Source: an uncultured Campylobacter sp.
GTDB lineage: Bacteria; Campylobacterota; Campylobacteria; Campylobacterales; Campylobacteraceae
Assembly (NCBI RefSeq): GCF_937997465.1
Contig: NZ_CALKTQ010000174.1
Span: 1-38,661, forward strand
DNA: 38,661 bases
Direction: 5' to 3'
Made by a program: the position numbers and the translations under genes. Every line of letters starts with the position of its first letter. The stretch's first letter is position 1. The notes under the pieces were generated by a model that saw only the letters and a program-made list of their open reading frames with translations, was not told the DNA's origin and did no database searches. Below are positions 6,158 through 13,893 of this stretch, one piece after another.

Positions 6158-8113
6158 ATGAACATTGACGGAATGACTTCTTTGGCCGTATTTGTCGGCA
6201 TAGGACTCTTTTCTATCATCATTTTGGGTATCGTCTTTTCGAGGCTTTACCGAAAAACGACAAAGGAGCTTACGTTCGTGCGAACGGGCTTTGGCGGCGA
6301 AAAGGTCGTCGTAGACGGCGGCGCTTTGATACTGCCGATACTGCATGATTATATCGACATAAATATGCAGTCGATGAAGGTCACGGTAGCTCGTTCCAAA
6401 AGCGATAGCTTCATAACCAAAGACAGGATGCGCGTGGATATTACGGCTGATTTTTATATCAGAGTGGGCGAGGATAGAGAGTCTATCTCGCGCGCGGCGC
6501 AAACGCTGGGTAAAAAGACGATCGATCTGCGCGAGCTAACCGGGCTGATAGAAGGCAAGCTCATCGCTACGCTCCGCTCGGTGGCAAGCTCGATGGAGAT
6601 GAAGGAACTACACGAAAAAAGGGATGAGTTTAGCTCACAGGTCAAAAATGCTATCGAAGCCGATCTATCTAAAAACGGCCTTCAACTAGAGTCCGTCTCT
6701 CTAACGTCGCTAGATCAAACGGCTAAAGAGTTTTTTAACGAAAACAACGCTTTTGACGCAGAAGGTTTAACAAGCCTAACCCAAACTATCGAGGAACGCA
6801 AAAAGCTACGAAACGATATCGAGCGCTCGACCGAGGTACAAATCGCGCAGAAAAACTATGAAACGCAGTCGGAGAAATTTGAAATCCAAAGAAAACAAGC
6901 CGAGGCCGAAGCCACGCAACAAACCAAGATAGCGAATTTCCAAGCCGAGCAAGAAGCGCTAAGAGCAAAAGAAGCCGAAAGTAGGCGCAAGGAGGCCGAA
7001 GAAGCCAAGATCGTCGCGAACAAAGCTATCGAAGAGGCGCAGATAAACAAAGCAAAGGCTATCAAAGAAACCGAGATCGAAAAGGAAAAAGCTCTCGAAA
7101 TCGCCACTCAAAACAAAAACATCGAGATAGCCAAGAAAAATCAAGAAGTTGAAGAGGTCAGGATCGCCGCTCACAAAGCCATCGAACAGGCTGAAATCGA
7201 AAAGGCCAAAACCATAGAAACGGTGGAGGTGCAAAAGGCCAGAGTTGTCAAAGAAGCCGAGATAGAAAAGGAAAAAGTCATTGAGCTGGCAAATCAGAGC
7301 AAAAATATCGAAATCGCTAAAAAAGTCGAAGAAGAAGCCGTGGCTAAAACCCTAGCCAACGAGAAAAAGGCGCTAGAAGCCGCGTCGCTGGAAAAGATCA
7401 AAACCGCCTCCGAAATAGAACAAGCCGAACGTATCAAAAAGCTAGCTCTAATCGAAGCACAGCAAGACGCCGAGCAGCTATCTATCGAAAAAACCGTCGC
7501 CGCAAAGGCTGAAAAAGAGGCCGAGGAAAACCTAGCCGAAGCTGCCAAAATCAAAGCGATGGGCACAAGCGAAGCGCTAAAGATCAAAGCTACCGCAGAA
7601 GCCGAAGCCATAAAGATAACGGCTGAAGCCAACAGGCTAAACTACGAGGTCGAGGCTAAGGGTAAAACCGAGATAAATAACGCCGAAAACATCGTCTCGG
7701 CGGCGATTTTGGAAAATAGATTTAAGCTCGCCTTGATCGAGTTTATGCCGCAAATCATCGCCCAGGTCGTAAAACCCGCAGAGAAAATCGACTCTATCAA
7801 AATCGTGCAAATGGCGGGCATGGGCGGCGCAAATCAGGGCGGTGCGGGTTCAAATGCTAACGGCGGCGTTAGCAACGCTGGAGCATCTCTCTCCGATCAA
7901 ATCGTAAATGCGTCTCTAAACTATAAAGTAAATGCACCGATAATCGACGATCTAATGAAACAAGTCGGCATCGATCTAAACGGCGGGATACAAAATATCG
8001 CCTCGCCCCTGCTGGACGGTTGCGAAAAAGCTAAAGACGCGTCAAATTTTAGCGCAAAAGAGACTGAGAAATTTAATGTAGCAAGCGAACAAAAAGACGG
8101 CAAGAAAAAGTAA
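6158..8113 (+). CDS. Flotillin/SPFH family protein (YqiK-like)
   Basis: Membrane-anchored scaffold protein of 651 residues. One N-terminal membrane segment (about 7-28) is followed by an SPFH/PHB domain (about 30-220, with an ITADFYIRV strand near 95) and a very long E/K/A-rich coiled coil (about 220-560). A Gly/Asn/Ala-rich linker (about 553-575) and a charged tail end the protein. Within the coiled coil a 23-residue unit (IEKEKALEIATQNKNIEIAKK and a near copy) recurs about 61 residues apart, near 305 and 366, indicating internal duplication. The preceding gene encodes its usual OB-fold partner. AAAGGAG precedes the ATG. Flotillins oligomerise and organise membrane domains; the client here is unknown. 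Confidence 0.85.
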   Translation: MNIDGMTSLAVFVGIGLFSIIILGIVFSRLYRKTTKELTFVRTGFGGEKVVVDGGALILPILHDYIDINMQSMKVTVARSKSDSFITKDRMRVDITADFYIRVGEDRESISRAAQTLGKKTIDLRELTGLIEGKLIATLRSVASSMEMKELHEKRDEFSSQVKNAIEADLSKNGLQLESVSLTSLDQTAKEFFNENNAFDAEGLTSLTQTIEERKKLRNDIERSTEVQIAQKNYETQSEKFEIQRKQAEAEATQQTKIANFQAEQEALRAKEAESRRKEAEEAKIVANKAIEEAQINKAKAIKETEIEKEKALEIATQNKNIEIAKKNQEVEEVRIAAHKAIEQAEIEKAKTIETVEVQKARVVKEAEIEKEKVIELANQSKNIEIAKKVEEEAVAKTLANEKKALEAASLEKIKTASEIEQAERIKKLALIEAQQDAEQLSIEKTVAAKAEKEAEENLAEAAKIKAMGTSEALKIKATAEAEAIKITAEANRLNYEVEAKGKTEINNAENIVSAAILENRFKLALIEFMPQIIAQVVKPAEKIDSIKIVQMAGMGGANQGGAGSNANGGVSNAGASLSDQIVNASLNYKVNAPIIDDLMKQVGIDLNGGIQNIASPLLDGCEKAKDASNFSAKETEKFNVASEQKDGKKK

Positions 8114-8448
8114 ATCTAGCCTCAAATTTGATTAAAGTTGTGTAAAGGGGCGGCACACTAGCGCGGTAAAGCCGGCTAAATTTGGCCGTCCTTTTTTACA
8201 ATCAAAACAATAGCTGCTTTTTGTGGTTGTTTTTGGCATATTTTGAGCTGTCTGCACGGCTGTAAATTTAACATCTACAAATTTTAAACACGTTTAATAT
8301 TTATGTAAATTTAACTGCTTAAGTTAAATTTTATATTCCCTTTCAAATTTGATTAAATCGCAAGCAAATTTTATTAATTTTTTATTTTAACATCAGTAAA
8401 ATACAGCTTAAGAAATCGGGTCGATTTTACCTTTTCAAAGGACACTTC
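8114..8448. other. Intergenic region upstream of yedE
   Basis: AT-rich spacer with a probable terminator for the flotillin operon at 8173-8197. The right half holds A/T tracts and a TAAAAT near 8398 that could serve as the yedE -10 box. No gene is seen. Confidence 0.5.
8173..8197 (+). terminator. Possible rho-independent terminator after yqiK-like gene
   Basis: CGGC (8173-8176) and GCCG (8185-8188) enclose TAAATTTG, itself partly self-pairing, and a T-run follows at 8192-8197. The stem is short, so strength is uncertain. Confidence 0.45.
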
Positions 8449-9516
8449 ATGAATTTTTCAAACACAAAATGGTTTATCGCCTCAGGTACGGCGCTTGGCG
8501 CTTTAGGCGCATTGCTTGTGTATTTTGGCAACCCCGGCAACATGGGGGTTTGCGCGGCTTGCTTTTTGCGCGATACGGCGGGAGCGCTCGGCTTTCACCG
8601 CGCAGGAGTCGTGCAGTACGTGCGCCCGGAGATCATCGGGCTCATTTTGGGCGGCTTTTTAGCTAGCGTGCTTTGGACGAAGGAGTTTAGCGCTACCACG
8701 GGTTCGTCGCCTTTCGTGCGCTTTTTTCTCGGATTTTTCGCGATGATTGGCTGCCTCGTGTTTTTGGGCTGCCCGTGGAGGGCGTTTTTGCGTCTTGGCG
8801 GTGGCGATATGACGGCGATTGCAGGAGTCGTCGGTATTTTTGCGGGCGTGTGTGCGGGCGTATTTTTCAAAAAGCTCGGCTACGGCCTCACGCACGAGAC
8901 TAAAACTCAGGCCGCGATAGGCGTTTTGCCGACGGTTATCGGTATTTTGCTGCTTGCTGCGCTTGCGTTTGGGCTAAAGCTCGGCGAAAACGGCGCGCTT
9001 TTTAGCTCTGCAAAGGGCCCCGGCTCCATGCACGCTCCGATCCTGATCTCGCTTGGATTTAGTATCGTCGTGGGCGCGCTAATGCACAAAAGCAAATTTT
9101 GTAGCGTAGGGGCGTTTGGTAGGCTTTTTAAAGGGGATTTCTCGATGTTTACTGGGATCATCAGTATCGTCGTTTTTGCCAGCATTGTAAATTTGGCGCT
9201 CGGGCAGTATAAATTCGGCTTTGAAGGCCAGCCTATCGCGCACAACGACGTGGTTTGGAACTTCCTTAGCATGACGCTAGCAGGGCTTTGCTTTAGCCTG
9301 AGCGAAGGCTGCCCGGGCAAGCATCTCGTGCAAATGGGCACGGGCAATCTAAGCTCGGTTATATTTGTCATCGGTATGGCGGCAGGTGCGGCCGTAGCGC
9401 ATAACTTCTTGCTCGCTAGCTCTCCTAGCGCCATAACGGCAGCGGCTCCGTGGGCGGTAGCGATGGGGTTTGTTTTTGCGGTTTATGTGGGATTTTTCCA
9501 TAAAAAAGCCGCTTGA
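8449..9516 (+). CDS. yedE: YedE family putative selenium transporter
   Basis: Polytopic inner-membrane protein of 355 residues with about ten hydrophobic segments, related to YeeE/YedE sulfur-compound transporters. The stretch GNPGNMGVCAACFLRD (about 26-41) and the second half signature SKFCSVGAFGR carry the paired cysteines typical of this family. YedE proteins of this type co-occur with selenophosphate synthetase and are proposed to import a selenium compound. In the window yedF and selD lie 4 kb downstream, which supports that reading. AAAGGA precedes the ATG. The TGA stop is the first codon-sized part of palindromic element copy 2, so the C-terminus of the protein may have been set by that element. 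Confidence 0.85.
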   Translation: MNFSNTKWFIASGTALGALGALLVYFGNPGNMGVCAACFLRDTAGALGFHRAGVVQYVRPEIIGLILGGFLASVLWTKEFSATTGSSPFVRFFLGFFAMIGCLVFLGCPWRAFLRLGGGDMTAIAGVVGIFAGVCAGVFFKKLGYGLTHETKTQAAIGVLPTVIGILLLAALAFGLKLGENGALFSSAKGPGSMHAPILISLGFSIVVGALMHKSKFCSVGAFGRLFKGDFSMFTGIISIVVFASIVNLALGQYKFGFEGQPIAHNDVVWNFLSMTLAGLCFSLSEGCPGKHLVQMGTGNLSSVIFVIGMAAGAAVAHNFLLASSPSAITAAAPWAVAMGFVFAVYVGFFHKKAA

Positions 9517-9637
9517 TTCCCCATAAACGACGGATTTCAAGCTTTAAAATTTTAAACCCGTTTCGGTTACGTATTTCATATACGCGCCCTAACGGGTTAA
9601 AATTTTAAAGTTAAACTACGCCTATTCTGTCTGGAAT
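9516..9637. repeat. Palindromic element, copy 2 (122 bp)
   Basis: Ends ATTCC (9516-9520) and GGAAT (9633-9637). Main stem CTTTAAAATTTTAAACCCGT (9542-9561) with ACGGGTTAAAATTTTAAAG (9592-9610) pairs perfectly except for one bulged A. Inner hairpin CGTAT (9570-9574), loop TTCAT, ATACG (9580-9584). Compared with copy 1 the inner stem is wholly different yet still pairs. The preceding TG of yedE's TGA stop belongs to the shared left boundary (TGATTCCCC). Located between the convergent yedE and moaE genes. Confidence 0.88.
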
Positions 9638-9876
9638 ATTTGTCGTATATCTTGCTAAATTTATAAATTTGACATTTTCGCGGCGCGGGTCTCGGCGAGC
9701 GAAAGACGTAAATTTAACTTATATAAAAAGCGAGCTTGAATTTGACAAATTTGATGGCGGCTAAGAGTAAAAAGCAGGCTAAAACATAACCTAGCCTGCA
9801 AGAAATAAATCTTTTATCTAAAAAGTAGTCAAATTTGCTCGGCTCGTATACCAAACCAAAGCCGAGTCAATTAAAT
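9638..9876. other. Convergent intergenic spacer
   Basis: Between palindromic element copy 2 and the moaE stop. It carries several AAATTT words and the minus-strand terminator at 9769-9799. No gene is seen. Confidence 0.5.
9769..9799 (-). terminator. Rho-independent terminator of moaD-moaE
   Basis: GCAGGCTA (9774-9781) and TAGCCTGC (9792-9799) form an 8-bp stem with a 10-nt loop. On the minus strand it is followed by five T's (9773-9769). It lies about 80 bp past the moaE stop. Confidence 0.7.
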
Positions 9877-10311
9877 TTAGCCCAAAAGCCCCGCCCCTTT
9901 TATCGCTTGACTGCGCTCTTTTGCGTAGATGCGCTCGCCTCCTATGACGTCGTATTTCCAGATCGGCGCGTTAGCTTTAAAGTCCTCGACAAACTCATTT
10001 ATCAGCCGCAAGGCGACCTTTCTTTGCGGGCTAACGACACCTGCGACATAGGAGCTCTCGTGTACCGGCACGTCTCCGCGAGAATGCGCGAAAAGTACGT
10101 ATGCGCCCAGATCCTTTGCCTTTTGCTCCCAGCCCGCTAGCCATTTGCGCAGGATCGGCTCGTAGATGTCAAAGCTAAGCGCGCTGATGCCGCCTTCCTC
10201 GCGCACGATGCCGGTAAACGTGATGAGCGCGCCGCAGTTTTTGTCCTTAAACTCGTCGTACCAAGCGTTTGTGATCGCTTTGGCGTCGAGACTTCCATCA
10301 AATATCTGCAT
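9877..10311 (-). CDS. moaE: Molybdopterin synthase catalytic subunit MoaE
   Basis: Large subunit of molybdopterin synthase, which transfers two sulfurs from MoaD thiocarboxylate to precursor Z. At 144 residues it has the usual length. GALITFTGIVRE (27-38), SFDIYE, AHSRGDVPVHESSYVAGVVSPQ and the near-terminal K/R-rich IWKYD...YAKERSQ are family features. GGAGG lies inside the end of moaD and precedes the ATG by a few bases. moaD stops one base before this gene's start, so the two subunits are translationally linked. A clear terminator follows. Confidence 0.93.
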   Translation of the reverse strand: MQIFDGSLDAKAITNAWYDEFKDKNCGALITFTGIVREEGGISALSFDIYEPILRKWLAGWEQKAKDLGAYVLFAHSRGDVPVHESSYVAGVVSPQRKVALRLINEFVEDFKANAPIWKYDVIGGERIYAKERSQAIKGAGLLG

Positions 10312-10312
10312 C

Positions 10313-10534
10313 TTAACCTCCGCAAACTGGCGGTAAAATGGAAATTTTATCCCCGTCTTTTAGCGGCGCGTCTAGCGAGCTTGCGATCTCGTCGTTTACG
10401 GCGACGGCGCAGATTTTTAGCCACTCGCCAAGCTCCTCGTATTCGCCTAGTTTTTCTTTTACTTCGCTTAAATTTGCCGCTTCCAGCTTTAAATTATTCA
10501 TCTTTATCGGGCCCAAAAACTCGATTTCTACCAT
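10313..10534 (-). CDS. moaD: Molybdopterin synthase sulfur carrier subunit MoaD
   Basis: Ubiquitin-fold sulfur carrier of 73 residues. The essential C-terminal Gly-Gly is present (ILPPVCGG), the site activated by MoeB-type adenylation and thiocarboxylation. The internal VNDEIAS...LKDGDKISILPPV pattern is typical. AAAGGTG precedes the ATG. First gene of the moaD-moaE pair; divergent from nspC with a 91-bp shared upstream region. An activating MoeB-like enzyme is not in this window. Confidence 0.92.
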   Translation of the reverse strand: MVEIEFLGPIKMNNLKLEAANLSEVKEKLGEYEELGEWLKICAVAVNDEIASSLDAPLKDGDKISILPPVCGG

Positions 10535-10625
10535 AAATTCACCTTTGAAATTAAATTTTTTTCTTGATTTTACTTAAAAAAATATTTAGATATACTTACG
10601 CCAAATTTTAAACGAAAGAGCCCTA

Positions 10626-11765
10626 ATGAACGAAATCTTAAGCAAAATAAAAACTCCTGCCTACATCTGCGAAGAGGCCAAGGTGCGCGCAAATCTCGAA
10701 ATTTTAAAACGCGTCAAGGATGAAAGCGGCGCAAAGGTGCTAGTCGCCCTAAAAGGCTTTGCATTTAGCGGCGTGATGGGGCTTGTCGGCGAGTATCTAG
10801 ACGGCGCGACGTGCAGCGGCCTACACGAGGCTAAATTTGCCCAAAAACACGTTCGCGGCGAGATCCATACCTATTCGCCTGCATTTAAAGACGAGGACAT
10901 AGATGAGGTGCTAGCTCTCTCAAAGCACGTGGTTTTTAACTCCTTTGCACAGTGGGCTAAATTTAAAGAAAAAGCTCTGGCCGCAGGCGTTACCTGTGGG
11001 CTTCGCGTAAATCCCGAGCTCTCCGTCGCGCCGACTGACGCGTATAACCCGTGCGGTCGCTACAGCCGACTGGGTATCACGCGCGCAAATTTCGACGCTG
11101 ACGCGCTTGATGGTATCACGGGACTGCATTTTCATGCGCTTTGCGAGGAGAGCGCGCAGAGCCTGGAGACCGTGCTGATGGCGTTTGAGGAGAAATTCGG
11201 CGAGTTTATCCCGCGCATGAAGTGGGTAAATTTCGGCGGAGGACATCACGCAACCAAAGAAGGCTACGACGTAGATCTGCTCATAAATTTGATTAAAAAT
11301 TTCCGCGCAAAATACGGCGTCGAGGTCTATATAGAGCCCGGCGAAGCGGTGGGCTGGCAGACGGGATTTTTAGCCGCTTCGGTGCTTGATTTCGTACAAA
11401 ACGAAAAAACCATAGCCATCCTAGACGTTTCAGCCGAGGCGCATATGCCTGACACCGTGCTGATGCCCTACCGACCAGCGGTACGAGGCGAGAGCAAGGG
11501 CGGTAAATTTAGCTACCGTTTGGGCGGAAATACCTGTCTAGCCGGCGATATCATGGGGCTTGACGCGGGCGAGCCGGAGTATAAATTTGACGCGCCGCTA
11601 AGCGTGGGCGATAAAGTGATCTTTGAGGACCAGATCCACTACACGATCGTGAAAAACACGACCTTTAACGGCATAAAGCTGCCTGATTTGCTACTTTTAA
11701 AAGAAAACGGCGAGCTTGTAACCGTGCGGGAATTTGGCTTTGAAGAGTATGAGAGGCGAAACTAA
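10626..11765 (+). CDS. nspC: Carboxynorspermidine decarboxylase
   Basis: PLP-dependent, alanine-racemase-fold decarboxylase that produces spermidine or norspermidine from the carboxy form in the alternative polyamine pathway used by Campylobacter. Length 379 matches the family. The PLP lysine is expected at K43 in VALKGFAF. Other features are GLRVNPE, YSRLGI, GLHFHALCE, VNFGGGHH and the C-terminal active-site CLAGD and FEDQIHYT motifs. The partner carboxyspermidine dehydrogenase is not adjacent. AAAGAG precedes the ATG. The upstream region is shared with moaD on the other strand. Confidence 0.93.
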   Translation: MNEILSKIKTPAYICEEAKVRANLEILKRVKDESGAKVLVALKGFAFSGVMGLVGEYLDGATCSGLHEAKFAQKHVRGEIHTYSPAFKDEDIDEVLALSKHVVFNSFAQWAKFKEKALAAGVTCGLRVNPELSVAPTDAYNPCGRYSRLGITRANFDADALDGITGLHFHALCEESAQSLETVLMAFEEKFGEFIPRMKWVNFGGGHHATKEGYDVDLLINLIKNFRAKYGVEVYIEPGEAVGWQTGFLAASVLDFVQNEKTIAILDVSAEAHMPDTVLMPYRPAVRGESKGGKFSYRLGGNTCLAGDIMGLDAGEPEYKFDAPLSVGDKVIFEDQIHYTIVKNTTFNGIKLPDLLLLKENGELVTVREFGFEEYERRN

Positions 11766-12113
11766 ATTTGCCTCCTGAAACTGCGCCCTTTAGGGTGCAA
11801 ATTCGACGTTTGGGAGGGCGCCGTTTGTGGCTGTAAATTTAAATCAAATTTTACGCCAGGTTTCTGCCTGATATGCGCGTGCGCTAAACCCGTAGCTTTT
11901 CGGATTTAAATTTTGAAATTTGGTTTATCGCCCGCCAAATTTGCCGCAAATTTAATCACAAACGAAGTTAAATTTAAGATAAATAAAATCTAGCTTATAT
12001 AAATGAATTAATATAGCGGATTATAAATTTGACCTTGATTTTGATAAAAAAGCGCCACAACTGCCTAAAAATGCATTGTTTTGACGCTAAGCTTGCATTA
12101 CGTTATTTTTTGA

Positions 12114-12119
12114 TATAAT
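12114..12119 (+). promoter_or_regulatory. Probable -10 box for the fdh gamma gene
   Basis: TATAAT, with TTGCAT at 12093-12098 as a possible -35 (15-bp spacing). It would give a leader of about 85 nt before the ATG at 12209. Confidence 0.45.
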
Positions 12120-12126
12120 TTCATGA

Positions 12127-12207
12127 AAATCCGCAAAATTTAGCCTTTGGCTGGATGCCGACCACGACGAGCTTTTTAAGGCGGAAAACAAAACCAAAGG
12201 GAGATAG
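12127..12207 (+). pseudogene. Possible C-terminal remnant of an upstream fdh-type gene
   Basis: An open frame of 26 codons without a start ends in TAG one base before the fdh gamma ATG, the usual spacing inside an operon. It reads WLDADHDELFKAENKTKGR at its end, charged and protein-like. It may be the tail of a lost upstream subunit gene, or chance. Upstream the frame is closed by TGA at 12124-12126. Confidence 0.2.
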
Positions 12208-12208
12208 C

Positions 12209-13156
12209 ATGACGAGAATTTTTAGTTTGCTTTCGGTCTTCGCCTGTTGGGTCTTCGCTATCGAGGCGAGTCCTAGCACAAACCAGTACCAGAGCAATAT
12301 CTGGGCTGCGGGTAGAATCGAGAACATTAAGCCTTACGAAGACGGTTTGGGGCCGATTTTCACGTTCATTCAGGGCAACGACTACTTCGCTATAGCCGTT
12401 TTGTCGCTGATTTTAGCCGTGATTGGGGCATTTGCTTTGCATTTTTTGATTATCGGGCCAAAGCATTTTAGTCACGACGGGAACAAAGTCTATGCATTTA
12501 GCGTAATAGAGCGCGTCGCTCACGGGCTAGCCGCGATCTCGTGGATAGTACTGGTACCGACCGGTATCATCATGATGTGGGGTGCGGAGCTTGGCGGCGG
12601 AGCTTTCGTGAGATTTTGTAAAAATATTCACGGGTTAGCCACTATTATATTTGCGGTATCCGTATTACCGATGCTGATAGCTTGGACGAAAAGAATGCTA
12701 CCGACGATCTACGACATCAGATGGATGCTGATCGTAGGCGGGTATCTTTCAAAAGTTAAGCGACCAGTGCCTGCAGGTAAATTTAATGCTGGTCAAAAAG
12801 CATGGTACTGGGTCGCTATCCCCGGCGGTATCGTGATGATACTAACCGGTGCCGCGATGTTCTTCTTAGATTTTAAAACGCCTGACGTCGCTACTTGGCT
12901 AGGCGTACCGCAAATCGAAGTTTTAAGAGCTTCTGCACTAATCCATAACGTGCTTGGCATCGTGTGTGCGGTATTTTTCCTAGTGCACATCTACATGGCT
13001 GCTATCGCGATACACGGCGCTATCTGGTCGATGGTAACGGGATATAAAGAAGAAGAAGAGGTTTATGTGCTTCACCACTACTGGTATCAGGAACTCATCT
13101 CTAAAAATAAAATTCCCGTATCTGAATACGAAAAAACTTACGCAAAATTAAAATAA
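12209..13156 (+). CDS. fdhC: Formate dehydrogenase gamma subunit (cytochrome b556)
   Basis: Membrane di-haem cytochrome b that passes electrons from periplasmic formate dehydrogenase to the quinone pool. The chosen ATG has AAAGGGAGA upstream and begins a signal-like segment (MTRIFSLLSVFACWVFA); an earlier ATG at 12155 lacks a ribosome-binding site. The 315-residue product has four further membrane helices: about 55-77 (LAVIGAFALHFLI), the ERVAHGLAAISWIVLVPTG helix with a haem-ligand histidine, WYWVAIPGGIVMIL, and ALIHNVLGIVCAVFFLVHIYMA with further ligand histidines. No catalytic or iron-sulfur subunit gene accompanies it here, unlike the usual fdhABC order. A strong terminator follows. Confidence 0.88.
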   Translation: MTRIFSLLSVFACWVFAIEASPSTNQYQSNIWAAGRIENIKPYEDGLGPIFTFIQGNDYFAIAVLSLILAVIGAFALHFLIIGPKHFSHDGNKVYAFSVIERVAHGLAAISWIVLVPTGIIMMWGAELGGGAFVRFCKNIHGLATIIFAVSVLPMLIAWTKRMLPTIYDIRWMLIVGGYLSKVKRPVPAGKFNAGQKAWYWVAIPGGIVMILTGAAMFFLDFKTPDVATWLGVPQIEVLRASALIHNVLGIVCAVFFLVHIYMAAIAIHGAIWSMVTGYKEEEEVYVLHHYWYQELISKNKIPVSEYEKTYAKLK

Positions 13157-13157
13157 T

Positions 13158-13186
13158 AAAAAAGGAGAAGTTTTTCTCCTTTTTTT
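13158..13186 (+). terminator. Rho-independent terminator after fdh gamma gene
   Basis: GGAGAA (13164-13169) and TTCTCC (13174-13179) with loop GTTT, flanked by a run of A's on the left and seven T's on the right. It begins at the stop codon's edge. A textbook intrinsic terminator. Confidence 0.85.
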
Positions 13187-13293
13187 ATTTTAAAGCCTAG
13201 GCTGAAATCCGCCTTTTATACGAAATTTAAAATCTTTTAGATAAAATTCCCCTCAGACTTCAGGTTGAAGAGTAATAAATTTAAGGAAAAATC

Positions 13294-13893
13294 ATGCAAA
13301 TCGATTGTAGAAATTTGGCTTGCCCTGAGCCCGTTATTAGGACTAAAAATGCGCTTGAAGGATTAAAAAATGGCGAAAAGCTTGAAATTTTAGTAAATTC
13401 TATCGCTCCAAAAGAAAACATAAGCCGCTTTTTAAAAAACCAAAACGTCGAATTTAGCGTAGAGCAAAACGCTGCCGAGACGAAAATCACCGCCGTTAAA
13501 GGCGAATCCAAACTTGAGCTAACGAATTTTGACGAATTCGTCTGCGAAATCACGCCAAAGAATAAAAAAACAGTCGTTTATCTAAATGAAGAATACGCCG
13601 GAAGCGGCGACGTGGGCGTTAGCTTGCTGTCTAAATTTTTAGGAGCGCTTTTGCAGGTAGAAAATAAGCCCGAATACGTAATCTGCGTAAATAATGCCGT
13701 CAAAATGACGACAAACCGCGCTCATCCAAGCTTCAAACCACTTAAGGATTTAGAAGCTGCGGGCGTTAAAATTTTAAGCTGCGGCAGCTGCCTAGAGGCG
13801 TACAAGCTCGTAAGCGACCTAAGCGTCGGCGAGATGTCAAACGCCTACGAAGTCATGCAAATTTTAACTACGCACGAGCAAATCAAACTATGA
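13294..13893 (+). CDS. yedF: Selenium metabolism protein YedF (TusA-like plus DsrE-like)
   Basis: Two-domain protein of 199 residues. The TusA/SirA-like N-terminus (about 1-72) carries CRNLACPEPVIRTKNAL with the conserved CPxP cysteine (C10). The C-terminal domain (about 92-199) is DsrE-like, with VVYLNEEYAGSGD, VICVNNAVKMTT and a SCGSC cysteine pair. YedF is tied to selenium use by strict co-occurrence with selD and may deliver selenium in a protein-bound persulfide-like form; that role is inferred for the family. AAGGAAAA precedes the ATG. Its TGA overlaps the selD ATG (ATGA), so the two are coupled. Confidence 0.9.
   Translation: MQIDCRNLACPEPVIRTKNALEGLKNGEKLEILVNSIAPKENISRFLKNQNVEFSVEQNAAETKITAVKGESKLELTNFDEFVCEITPKNKKTVVYLNEEYAGSGDVGVSLLSKFLGALLQVENKPEYVICVNNAVKMTTNRAHPSFKPLKDLEAAGVKILSCGSCLEAYKLVSDLSVGEMSNAYEVMQILTTHEQIKL

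Larger units (their letters stand above)
11766..12208. other. Intergenic region before the fdh cytochrome gene
   Basis: Contains inverted repeats just after nspC: GCGCCCT (11783-11789) can pair either with AGGGTGC (11792-11798) or with AGGGCGC (11815-11821), but no T-run follows. The middle is AAATTT-rich. A good -10 box lies at 12114-12119. A 26-codon open tail (12127-12207) immediately precedes the next start; see its own entry. Confidence 0.5.

Noticed and set aside
9514..9516. yedE TGA as a second selenocysteine codon
   Set aside because: Reading through runs into the palindromic repeat, and the same TGA context ends an unrelated gene, so it is a true stop.
9835..10140. Plus-strand 101-codon frame opposite moaE
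   Set aside because: Lies antisense within a clear moaE gene and has no family features.
12155..12208. Upstream ATG at 12155 as the start of the fdh cytochrome gene
   Set aside because: It lacks a ribosome-binding site and would place a charged stretch before the signal segment; the ATG at 12209 has AAAGGGAGA.
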